Assembly: GCF_042743185.1 (NCBI RefSeq)
Contig: NZ_JBHYMS010000020.1
Span: 1-64,000, forward strand
Length of the DNA stretch: 64,000 bases
Direction of reading: 5' to 3'
DNA from: Inquilinus sp042743185
GTDB lineage: Bacteria; Pseudomonadota; Alphaproteobacteria; DSM-16000; Inquilinaceae
Shown here one piece after another: positions 58,092 to 64,000 of this stretch. A program made the position numbers and the translations under genes. A model generated the notes under the pieces. It was given only the letters and a program-made list of their open reading frames with translations, did no database searches and was not told the origin of the DNA. Each line of letters begins with the position of its first letter. Position 1 is the stretch's first letter.

Positions 58092-59615
58092 ATGGGAGGC
58101 GGGGGCGGCGCCGTGACGGCGCCCCCCATTCTCGCTGCGGACGGCGTGTCCAAGGCCTTCTTCGGCAACCCGGTGCTGCGCGACGTCTCGATCGCGCTGC
58201 ATCCCGGCCGGGTCCATGCCCTGCTGGGCGAGAACGGGGCCGGCAAGTCGACCCTGATCAACATCCTGTCCGGGGCGCTGCGGCCGGATGGCGGGTCGCT
58301 GACGGTCGACGGCCGCGGCGCCGGCCATCTGACACCGCGCGAGGCCCAGCGCGCCGGCATCGCCGTGGTGCAGCAGGAGCTGAGCCTGGCGCCGCATCTG
58401 TCGATCGCCGAGAATATCGGCCTCGGCGCCTATCCGCGGCGGCTGGGGCTGATCGACTACGGCGCGCTGGCGGCGCGGGCCCGGGCGGCCTGCGACCTGG
58501 TCGGGCTGGACGAGCCGCTGGACCTGCCGGTCGACGCCCTGTCGCTGGGCCGCCGGCAGATGGTCGAGATCGCCAAAGCCCTGTACCGCAAGCCGCGGGT
58601 GCTGATCCTGGACGAGCCGACCTCCTCGCTGTCGGCGCATGAGGCGCAGACCCTGGCCCGGCTGGTGCGGCGGCTGCGCGACGAGGGCACGGCGATCCTC
58701 TACATCTCGCACCGGCTGAACGAGGTGCTGGACCTCTGCGATTACGCCACCGTGCTCAAGGACGGCAGCCGCACCGCCGACCGGCCGCTGGAAGGCGTCG
58801 ACCCGGAAGGGCTGGTGCGGCTGATGGTCGGGCGCGACCCGGGCGACCTGTTCCCGCCCTGGCAGCCCGCCGCGCAGGCGGAGACCGCGATCGAGATCCG
58901 GGGCTTCCGGGCGGGGGCCGCGCGGGAGGTCGACCTGACCGTGCGCTACGGCGAGGTGGTCGGCATCGGCGGGCTGGTCGGGCAGGGGCAGGAGGACCTG
59001 CTGCTCGGCCTCGTCGGCGCCCTGCCGGCGGCGGCCGATGCCGCGCGCATCGCCGGCGCCGGCCGGCCCTTCGCCAAGGTGACCGAGGCGACGGCGGCGG
59101 GCCTGGCGTATGTGCCGGCCGACCGCAAGAAGGAGGGGCTGCTGCTGCCGCACAGCATCGCCTTCAACCTGATGCTGCCGACGCTGGCGCGGCCGGCGCG
59201 GACCTTCCGCGACCGGGCGGGGGAGGCGGCGACGGTGGCCGATCTGGCGAAGCGCCTGACCATCAAGGGCGACACGGCACGGCCGGTGCAGGCGCTGTCC
59301 GGCGGCAACCAGCAGAAGGTGGCGCTGGCCAAGTGGCTGCCGCTGGCGCCGCGCGTGCTGCTGCTGAACGACCCGACGCGCGGCGTCGATGTCGAGACCA
59401 AGCGGGAGATCTACGTCATGCTGCGGGCGCTGGCGGCGCAGGGGAAGGCGATCGTGCTGCTCAGCTCCGACACGCCCGAGCTGGTCCATCTCTGCGACCG
59501 GGTGGCGGTGATGTTCGCCGGCCGCACCGTGGCGACGCTGGAGCGGCCGGGCATCAGCGAGGAGGCGATCGTCGGCGCCGCCATGGGCGTCGCGGCGCCG
59601 GGGCTGGCGGCATGA
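58092..59615 (+). CDS. Ribose-type ABC transporter ATPase, two-domain (RbsA-like)
   Basis: Protein of 507 residues with two nucleotide-binding domains. Domain 1 has Walker A GENGAGKST, a variant signature LSLGRRQM and Walker B VLILDEPTSSLS. Domain 2 (from about 255) has the degenerate Walker A region GGLVGQGQEDLL usual in RbsA, followed by signature LSGGNQQK and Walker B LLLNDPTRGVD. A GTG at 58113 is an alternative start, but ATG 58092 follows the binding-protein stop by two bases. It serves the two permeases encoded next. Confidence 0.92.
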   Translation: MGGGGGAVTAPPILAADGVSKAFFGNPVLRDVSIALHPGRVHALLGENGAGKSTLINILSGALRPDGGSLTVDGRGAGHLTPREAQRAGIAVVQQELSLAPHLSIAENIGLGAYPRRLGLIDYGALAARARAACDLVGLDEPLDLPVDALSLGRRQMVEIAKALYRKPRVLILDEPTSSLSAHEAQTLARLVRRLRDEGTAILYISHRLNEVLDLCDYATVLKDGSRTADRPLEGVDPEGLVRLMVGRDPGDLFPPWQPAAQAETAIEIRGFRAGAAREVDLTVRYGEVVGIGGLVGQGQEDLLLGLVGALPAAADAARIAGAGRPFAKVTEATAAGLAYVPADRKKEGLLLPHSIAFNLMLPTLARPARTFRDRAGEAATVADLAKRLTIKGDTARPVQALSGGNQQKVALAKWLPLAPRVLLLNDPTRGVDVETKREIYVMLRALAAQGKAIVLLSSDTPELVHLCDRVAVMFAGRTVATLERPGISEEAIVGAAMGVAAPGLAA

Positions 59616-60553
59616 CTGGGGCGCTGTATCGGGCGATCCAGGGCCGCCGGCACCAGGGGCTGCGCGGGCTGTACCTGATCGTGGCGCTGTTCCTGGCGCT
59701 GTATGTCGCGCTGTTCCCGGGGCTGGTCAGCGTCGAGGGCGTCGCCAAGTTCACCCAGAACTGGTTCCCGCTGGCGCTGGTGGCCATGGCCCAGGCGATG
59801 ATCATGCTGACCGGCGGCATCAACCTGGCCGTCGGCGCCATGGTCAGCCTCGGCGCCGTGGTCGCCGCCACCAGCTTCGACGGGATGCTCGGCGTGCCCG
59901 GCGGGGTGCTGGCGGTGGCCGCGATCGGGCTCGCGGTCGGGGCCGGGGCCGGCGCGATCGTGGCGCTGTTCCGGCTGCCGGCGATCATCGTCACCCTGGC
60001 CGGGTCCTTCATCCTCGGCGGCGCGGCGCTGCTGGTGCTGCCGCGGCCGGGCGGCGACGTGCCGGACTGGCTGTCGGAGCTCCTGGCCGGCAACCAGCCG
60101 GTGGCGCTGCTGCTGCTGGTGCTGCTGGCGGTCGGCTGGAAGCTGTACCTGGCGACGCCGATCGGCATCGGCCTCTACGCCGCCGGCGACAACCCGGTCG
60201 GCGCCTACCGCTCCGGCGTGCCGGTCGACCTGGCCAAGATCGTGGCCTATGCGATCAGCTTCATGCTGGCGGCCTTGGCCGGGCTGTTCGTGGCGGCGCA
60301 GACGGGATCGGGCGACCCGGTGATCGGCACGCCCTTCACCCTCAATTCGATCGCCGCGGCGGTGCTGGGCGGGGTCGGCTTCCTCGGCGGGGCCGGCACC
60401 ATGCGCGGCGCCCTGGCGGGCAGCCTGCTGCTCAGCGTCATGATCAACGTCATGTTCTTCCTGGGCTTTCCGCCCGTGGCGCAATACATCGCCCAGGGGC
60501 TGATCATCGTCGGCGCCGTGGCGCTGCCGCAGATCCGCTGGAGGCGGGCATGA
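59612..60553 (+). CDS. Ribose-type ABC transporter permease 1
   Basis: Membrane protein of 313 residues of the RbsC family, about eight to ten helices. MIMLTGGINLAVGAMVSLGAVVA and AAVLGGVGFLGGAGTMRGALAG are the family landmarks. It overlaps the ATPase gene and the second permease gene by four bases each, so this importer has a heterodimeric channel, unlike the single-permease system at 25 kb. Confidence 0.92.
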   Translation: MTGALYRAIQGRRHQGLRGLYLIVALFLALYVALFPGLVSVEGVAKFTQNWFPLALVAMAQAMIMLTGGINLAVGAMVSLGAVVAATSFDGMLGVPGGVLAVAAIGLAVGAGAGAIVALFRLPAIIVTLAGSFILGGAALLVLPRPGGDVPDWLSELLAGNQPVALLLLVLLAVGWKLYLATPIGIGLYAAGDNPVGAYRSGVPVDLAKIVAYAISFMLAALAGLFVAAQTGSGDPVIGTPFTLNSIAAAVLGGVGFLGGAGTMRGALAGSLLLSVMINVMFFLGFPPVAQYIAQGLIIVGAVALPQIRWRRA

Positions 60554-61503
60554 GCGCACTCGCGACCAGGCTGCCGGCGATCCTGCGGCACAAGGCGGTG
60601 CTGGCCTGGCTGGTGGTGGCCGCGGTGTGGATCGCCGCCAGCCTGCTGACCCGCGGCTTCGGCGCCTATGGCCATCTGCGCTACCTCCTGGAGCTCGCGG
60701 CCGTGATCGGCCTGGTCGCCGCCGGGCAGACGCTGGTGGTGATCGGCGGCGGCATCGACCTCGCGGTCGGCGCGGTGATCACGGTGACGGCGATCCTGCT
60801 GCCGCTGCTGTCGGTGGCGTGGGACCCGACCGGGCTGGTCGGGGTGGCGGCGACGCTGCTGGTCGCGGCCGGGATCGGCTTCCTCAACGGAATCGGCATC
60901 GCCGCGCTGAGGGTGCATCCGCTGATCATGACCCTGGCAATGGCGACGCTGCTGCAGGGCCTCTTGGTGATCGTCGCCGGCGGCAGCGCCATCACCGTGC
61001 GCAACCCGGTGGTGGAATGGCTCGGCTCCGCCCGCCCGGCCGGGGTGCCGGTCGGCATCCTGCTGTGGCTCGTGGTCTCGGCCGGGGTCTTGGTGCTGCT
61101 GCACCGCACCGCGGCGGGCGCCCGGATCTTCGCCCTCGGCACCAGCCCGCTGGCGGCGCGGTTGTCCGGCGTCGATGTCGGGCGGACGACGGTGCTGCTG
61201 TACACGCTGAGCGGCCTCGCGGCCGGCATCGCCGGGGTGCTGGTGCTGGGCATGAACCGGCAGGGCTATGTCGGCATCGGCGACCCGTATCTGCTGACCT
61301 CGATCGCCGCGGTGGTGCTGGGCGGCACCTCGATCCTGGGCGGGCGCGGCACCTATGCCGGCACCATCCCGGGGGCGATCCTGCTGGTCACCATCACCGC
61401 GCTGATCACCGTGGTGAACGCCTCGCCCGGCTGGCGCAGCATCCTGTTCGGGGGGCTGATCCTGGGCCTGCTGCTGCTGTCGGGGCGAGAGGCTCGGCGC
61501 TAA
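60550..61503 (+). CDS. Ribose-type ABC transporter permease 2
   Basis: Membrane protein of 317 residues of the RbsC family: TLVVIGGGIDLAVGAVITVTAI, HPLIMTLAMATLLQGLLVIV and VVLGGTSILGGRGTYAGTIPGA. It partners permease 1. Its TAA stop at 61501-61503 shares bases with the stop of the convergent amidohydrolase gene. Confidence 0.92.
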   Translation: MSALATRLPAILRHKAVLAWLVVAAVWIAASLLTRGFGAYGHLRYLLELAAVIGLVAAGQTLVVIGGGIDLAVGAVITVTAILLPLLSVAWDPTGLVGVAATLLVAAGIGFLNGIGIAALRVHPLIMTLAMATLLQGLLVIVAGGSAITVRNPVVEWLGSARPAGVPVGILLWLVVSAGVLVLLHRTAAGARIFALGTSPLAARLSGVDVGRTTVLLYTLSGLAAGIAGVLVLGMNRQGYVGIGDPYLLTSIAAVVLGGTSILGGRGTYAGTIPGAILLVTITALITVVNASPGWRSILFGGLILGLLLLSGREARR

Positions 61504-62405
61504 TCGATCCGGTAGAGCCGGCGGGCGTTGTCGTGGAACAGCGCCCGCTGCTCGGCCGGGGTCAGGTCGGCGGTGCAGGCCTTGAAGCCGTCCCAGACCT
61601 GGTCGAAGGAGGCGTGCAGCCCAGCCACCGGGAAATCGCTGGCGAACAGCGACCGGCCGGGGCCGAAGGCGTCGAGGCAGGCCAGCACCACCTCCCGCAG
61701 GCTCTCCGCGGTCCAGTCGTGGTCATAGGCCACGAGGTCGGAGATCTTGAGATGGACGTTCGGCTCGCGGCCCAGCGCCAGGAGGCCGGCGCGCCAGCGG
61801 GCCATGCCCTCTGCGTCGCGGTCGGCCGGGCTGCCGCAATGGTTCAGGATGAAGATCTGGTCCGGGAAGTCGCGCACCAGCCGCAGCGCATCCGCCATCT
61901 GGCCCGGATAGATCATCAGGTCGAAGGACAGGCCGTGGCCGGCCAGAAGCGCCAGGCCGCAGCGCCAGGCCGGGTCGTCCATCCGGTCCGGCCGGGCGAC
62001 GAAGCTGCGCGCCGGGTCGGGATGCCAGCTCAGGATGTCGCGGATGCCCGCGACCCGGGGGAAGGCCGCCTGCCGTTCGAGCAGGGTCGCGGCGTCCGGC
62101 GAGTCGAGCGGGACATGGGCGACATATCGCGCGGCGATGCCGTCCGCCTTGTCCAGCGTCTCCAGCCACTCCGTCTCCGCCACCGGGTCGGCGGGATCCC
62201 AGCCGGCCTCGATATGCACGGTCGCGACCACCGGCTGGTTCCGCGCATCCGCCCGGTAGTCGGCCGGCAGGTAGTTCCGGCGCAGCGGTCCACTGTCGCC
62301 GAACACCATGTCCCGCGCCGGGCGCAGCCAGGGATGGCGGTCCATCGACAGATCCCAGAGATGATGGTGCGCGTCGACGATCGGGCCGTCATAGGGCTGG
62401 GTCAT
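61500..62405 (-). CDS. Amidohydrolase 2 family protein (sugar lactonase-like)
   Basis: TIM-barrel metal hydrolase of 301 residues. The HxH motif is VDAHHHLWD near residue 11; further ligand candidates are His in LNHCGSP (about 190) and Asp in FASDFPVAG (about 253). The family includes L-fuconolactonase, L-rhamnonolactonase and 2-pyrone-4,6-dicarboxylate hydrolase. Opening sugar-acid lactones would fit a position convergent with a sugar importer. Its promoter region contains the GACAACGTTGTC operator shared with the divergent PLP enzyme, so it probably belongs to the same regulon. Confidence 0.88.
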   Translation of the reverse strand: MTQPYDGPIVDAHHHLWDLSMDRHPWLRPARDMVFGDSGPLRRNYLPADYRADARNQPVVATVHIEAGWDPADPVAETEWLETLDKADGIAARYVAHVPLDSPDAATLLERQAAFPRVAGIRDILSWHPDPARSFVARPDRMDDPAWRCGLALLAGHGLSFDLMIYPGQMADALRLVRDFPDQIFILNHCGSPADRDAEGMARWRAGLLALGREPNVHLKISDLVAYDHDWTAESLREVVLACLDAFGPGRSLFASDFPVAGLHASFDQVWDGFKACTADLTPAEQRALFHDNARRLYRID

Positions 62406-62435
62406 GGGGCCTCTCCCGCGGGCTCATGGATTTAT

Positions 62436-62453
62436 GACAACGTTGTCTTGACA
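62436..62453. promoter_or_regulatory. GACAACGTTGTC operator with -35-like TTGACA, site 2
   Basis: GACAACGTTGTC (62436-62447) followed directly by TTGACA (62448-62453), identical to site 1 over more than the palindrome. A possible -10, TCTAAC, lies 18 bases after the TTGACA toward the PLP-enzyme gene at 62511. The site is between divergent genes, 31 bases upstream of the amidohydrolase ATG, and could control both. Confidence 0.75.
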
Positions 62454-62510
62454 GATAACCCGCCGCTGCCGTCTAACAAAGCCCGAAGGCAGGGAAGGGG
62501 AGCGGCGATC

Positions 62511-63812
62511 GTGGCCGACGGGAGCATCGACATGCTGCATGACGGCATCCGGGGCGTGCCGCCGGGCGCCGGGCCGATCCCGCTGGATGCCGTGGCGGCG
62601 CAGGGCTGGCACCCGGCCGAGGGCGCGATGTCGCTGCCGGTGCTGACCCTGGACGAGGAGGCCTTCGCCGGCAATCGGGCGCTGATGCTGCGCTATGCGG
62701 CGGAGCAGGGGGCGGCGATCGCACCGCATGCCAAGACGCCGATGGCGCCGGCGCTGGCGGCCTCGCTGGTCGCGGCCGGGGCCTGGGGCACCACGGTGGC
62801 CGACATCCGCCAGGCCGCGGTGATGCTGCGCGCCGGGCTGAACCGTCTGCTGCTGGCCAACCAGGTCGGCGGCCCGGGCGGCGCGCGCCGCCTGGCCCGG
62901 CTGCACGAGGCCTATCCCCGGGCCGAGATCTACGCCTTCGTCGATTCCCCCGAGGCCGCCGCGGCGCTGGACGCCGCCTGGAACGAGGCGCGGCTGGCGC
63001 CGCTGCCGGTGGTGGTCGAGGTCGGGTCCGGCCGCGCCGGCGCCCGCGACCTGGCGGCGGCGGAGCGGGTGATCGCCGCGGTCAGGGCCAGCGAGGGTCG
63101 GCTACGCCTGGCCGGTGTCGGCGCCTATGAGGGCGCGGCGGCGACGGCGGATGCGGAGCGGACCAAGGTCGCGATCGCCGGCCTCGCCGCGCTGGCGGCG
63201 GAGGCGTTCGGCAAGGTCCGCGCGGCGGTCGGGCCGCAGGCGCCGCTGATCCTGACCGCCGGCGGCTCGGTCTATTTCGACCTGATTGTGCAATATCTCG
63301 GTCCCGTCGCGGCCGCCGACGGCAAGGCCCGGCTGGTGCTGCGCAGCGGCGCGATCTTCTTCCACGACCACGGCATCTACAAGCGCGGCCTGGCGGCGCT
63401 CGACGCCCGGCAGGGCTTCCGCCTCGGCGGCGAACCCGCGAGCGCGTCGGACGGCTTCCGCCCGACGCTGCGGATCTGGGCCGAGGTGCTGTCGCGGCCC
63501 GAGCCCGGCCTCGCCGTCTGCGGCATGGGCATGCGCGACGTCTCCCACGACCAGGACCTGCCGACGCCGCTGCGACTGCACCGCGACGGCCGGCCGGTGC
63601 ACGGCTTCGCCGGGCCGGACGAAGCGAAGGTGGCGAAGCTGAACGACCAGCACGCCTTCCTGGCGCTCGGCGCCGGCAGCCAAGTCGCGGTCGGCGACGT
63701 GGTCGAGTTCGGCATCTCCCACCCCTGCACCTGCCTCGACCGCTGGCGCGTGATCTGGGGCATCGACGGCCGGTGCCGCATCCAGGCCGCCTATCCCACC
63801 TGCTTCGGCTGA
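62511..63812 (+). CDS. PLP-dependent amino acid deaminase/aldolase, D-serine dehydratase-like (fold III)
   Basis: Alanine-racemase-fold enzyme of 433 residues in the D-threonine aldolase / eukaryotic-type D-serine dehydratase group. The PLP lysine is Lys75 in APHAKTPMAP, and the C-terminal zinc-binding motif is SHPCTCLDRW. Members cleave or deaminate D-amino acids with a beta-hydroxyl. The GTG at 62511 has GGGGAG eight bases ahead; an ATG at 62532 also has a ribosome-like GGGAG, and both are plausible. It precedes an amino-acid-type ABC permease gene, so a D-hydroxyamino acid imported by that system is a likely substrate. Confidence 0.85.
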   Translation: MADGSIDMLHDGIRGVPPGAGPIPLDAVAAQGWHPAEGAMSLPVLTLDEEAFAGNRALMLRYAAEQGAAIAPHAKTPMAPALAASLVAAGAWGTTVADIRQAAVMLRAGLNRLLLANQVGGPGGARRLARLHEAYPRAEIYAFVDSPEAAAALDAAWNEARLAPLPVVVEVGSGRAGARDLAAAERVIAAVRASEGRLRLAGVGAYEGAAATADAERTKVAIAGLAALAAEAFGKVRAAVGPQAPLILTAGGSVYFDLIVQYLGPVAAADGKARLVLRSGAIFFHDHGIYKRGLAALDARQGFRLGGEPASASDGFRPTLRIWAEVLSRPEPGLAVCGMGMRDVSHDQDLPTPLRLHRDGRPVHGFAGPDEAKVAKLNDQHAFLALGAGSQVAVGDVVEFGISHPCTCLDRWRVIWGIDGRCRIQAAYPTCFG

Positions 63813-63855
63813 TCCGGCCGATGATCGTCGCCGCCGCCCGCCTGCGTCCTGAGAA

Positions 63856-63867
63856 GACAACGTTGTC
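63856..63867. promoter_or_regulatory. GACAACGTTGTC operator, site 3, abutting a start codon
   Basis: A third perfect copy of the 12-base palindrome ends on the base before the ATG at 63868 and takes the place where a ribosome site should be. Here it is not followed by TTGACA. The gene upstream ends 44 bases before it. Confidence 0.75.
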
Positions 63868-64000
63868 ATGGATCGACTGAACTTCCGGCCGCTATGGCGC
63901 TACGAGGGGCAACTGCTGGACGGCGCCCTGATGACGCTGCTGCTGACCGGCATCGCCGCGGCGGCGGGCCTCCTGATCGGCGTTGCCGGGGCGCTGGCGC
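63868..64000 (+). CDS. Polar amino acid ABC transporter permease, partial (window edge)
   Basis: The first 44 codons of a gene cut by the window end. MDRLNFRPLWRYEGQLLDG followed by ALMTLLLTGIAAAAGLLIG is the start of a HisM/GlnP-type permease (an amphipathic lead-in and first helix; the GALMTLLLT form is typical). The rest of the transporter must lie beyond 64000. The ATG has no Shine-Dalgarno sequence because an operator palindrome abuts it, so a leaderless or later start cannot be excluded. Confidence 0.75.
   Translation, partial: MDRLNFRPLWRYEGQLLDGALMTLLLTGIAAAAGLLIGVAGALA

Noticed and set aside
60627..62510. Large plus-strand extension upstream of the PLP enzyme
   Set aside because: It overlaps the second permease and the antisense of the amidohydrolase; the enzyme fold begins at about 62511.

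Overview
The window reads as one stretch of a high-GC alphaproteobacterial chromosome, probably from a soil or plant-associated member of the Rhodospirillales (Azospirillum/Inquilinus-like). The grounds are the very G+C-rich third codon positions, the tightly overlapped operons (many ATGA stop/start junctions), a GTTC-N7-GTTC SOS box of the alphaproteobacterial LexA type, and a CCCGGGCTTGACCCGGG-type intergenic palindrome typical of that class. This is inference; no rRNA, tRNA or housekeeping marker is present to fix the taxon. No insertion sequence, prophage, CRISPR array, tRNA or rRNA was seen.

The content is almost wholly transport and catabolism of small organic compounds: five complete ABC importers, the first bases of a sixth, one orphan binding protein and one MFS carrier, each next to its own enzymes and usually its own regulator. 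Layout: (1) 1-5063, an aromatic/organic-acid island: an MFS carrier and a 2-hydroxyacid dehydrogenase facing an extradiol dioxygenase, an RraA-type aldolase, the scar of a PIG-L (GalB-like) hydratase gene, and a dienelactone hydrolase. (2) 5255-9886, a malonate decarboxylase operon mdcBCDEGH without mdcA, carrying two copies of a ~160 bp palindromic repeat that reach into gene starts. (3) 10011-11075, an orphan PotD-like binding protein. (4) 11220-21974, a GntR-headed operon with two tandem peptide-type binding proteins, DppBC, an SDR, a polysaccharide deacetylase, a gamma-glutamyltransferase and DppDF.

(5) 22135-31053, a LacI-headed operon with a ribose-type ABC importer, a phosphotriesterase-like hydrolase, a GATase1-like protein, a PfkB kinase, a BtpA/SgcQ TIM barrel and an M20 amidohydrolase. 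I know no described pathway with this set, and it is the best candidate here for an undescribed system. (6) 31072-31800, an AlaX tRNA-editing protein. (7) 32135-39570, a second Dpp importer with a 2-hydroxyacid dehydrogenase and a class II aldolase, bracketed by two copies of a TGATGCATCA palindrome that the GntR protein at its end probably binds. (8) 39670-43005, an acetylpolyamine-amidohydrolase-like protein with a hydroxylysine-kinase-like kinase and a phospho-lyase-type class III aminotransferase, next to a LysR regulator.

(9) 44140-52681, a polyamine-type ABC importer interleaved with a HAD hydrolase, a DAO-family oxidase, a GMC oxidoreductase and an SDR. (10) 52845-56758, small accessory genes: an SOS-box gene with an internal duplication, an HxlR regulator divergent from an alpha/beta hydrolase, a DUF2171 protein and a pair of tandem unknown paralogues. 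(11) 56839-64000, a ribose-type importer with two permeases, a sugar-lactonase-like amidohydrolase, a D-serine-dehydratase-like PLP enzyme and the start of an amino-acid permease, tied together by three GACAACGTTGTC operators whose regulator lies outside the window.
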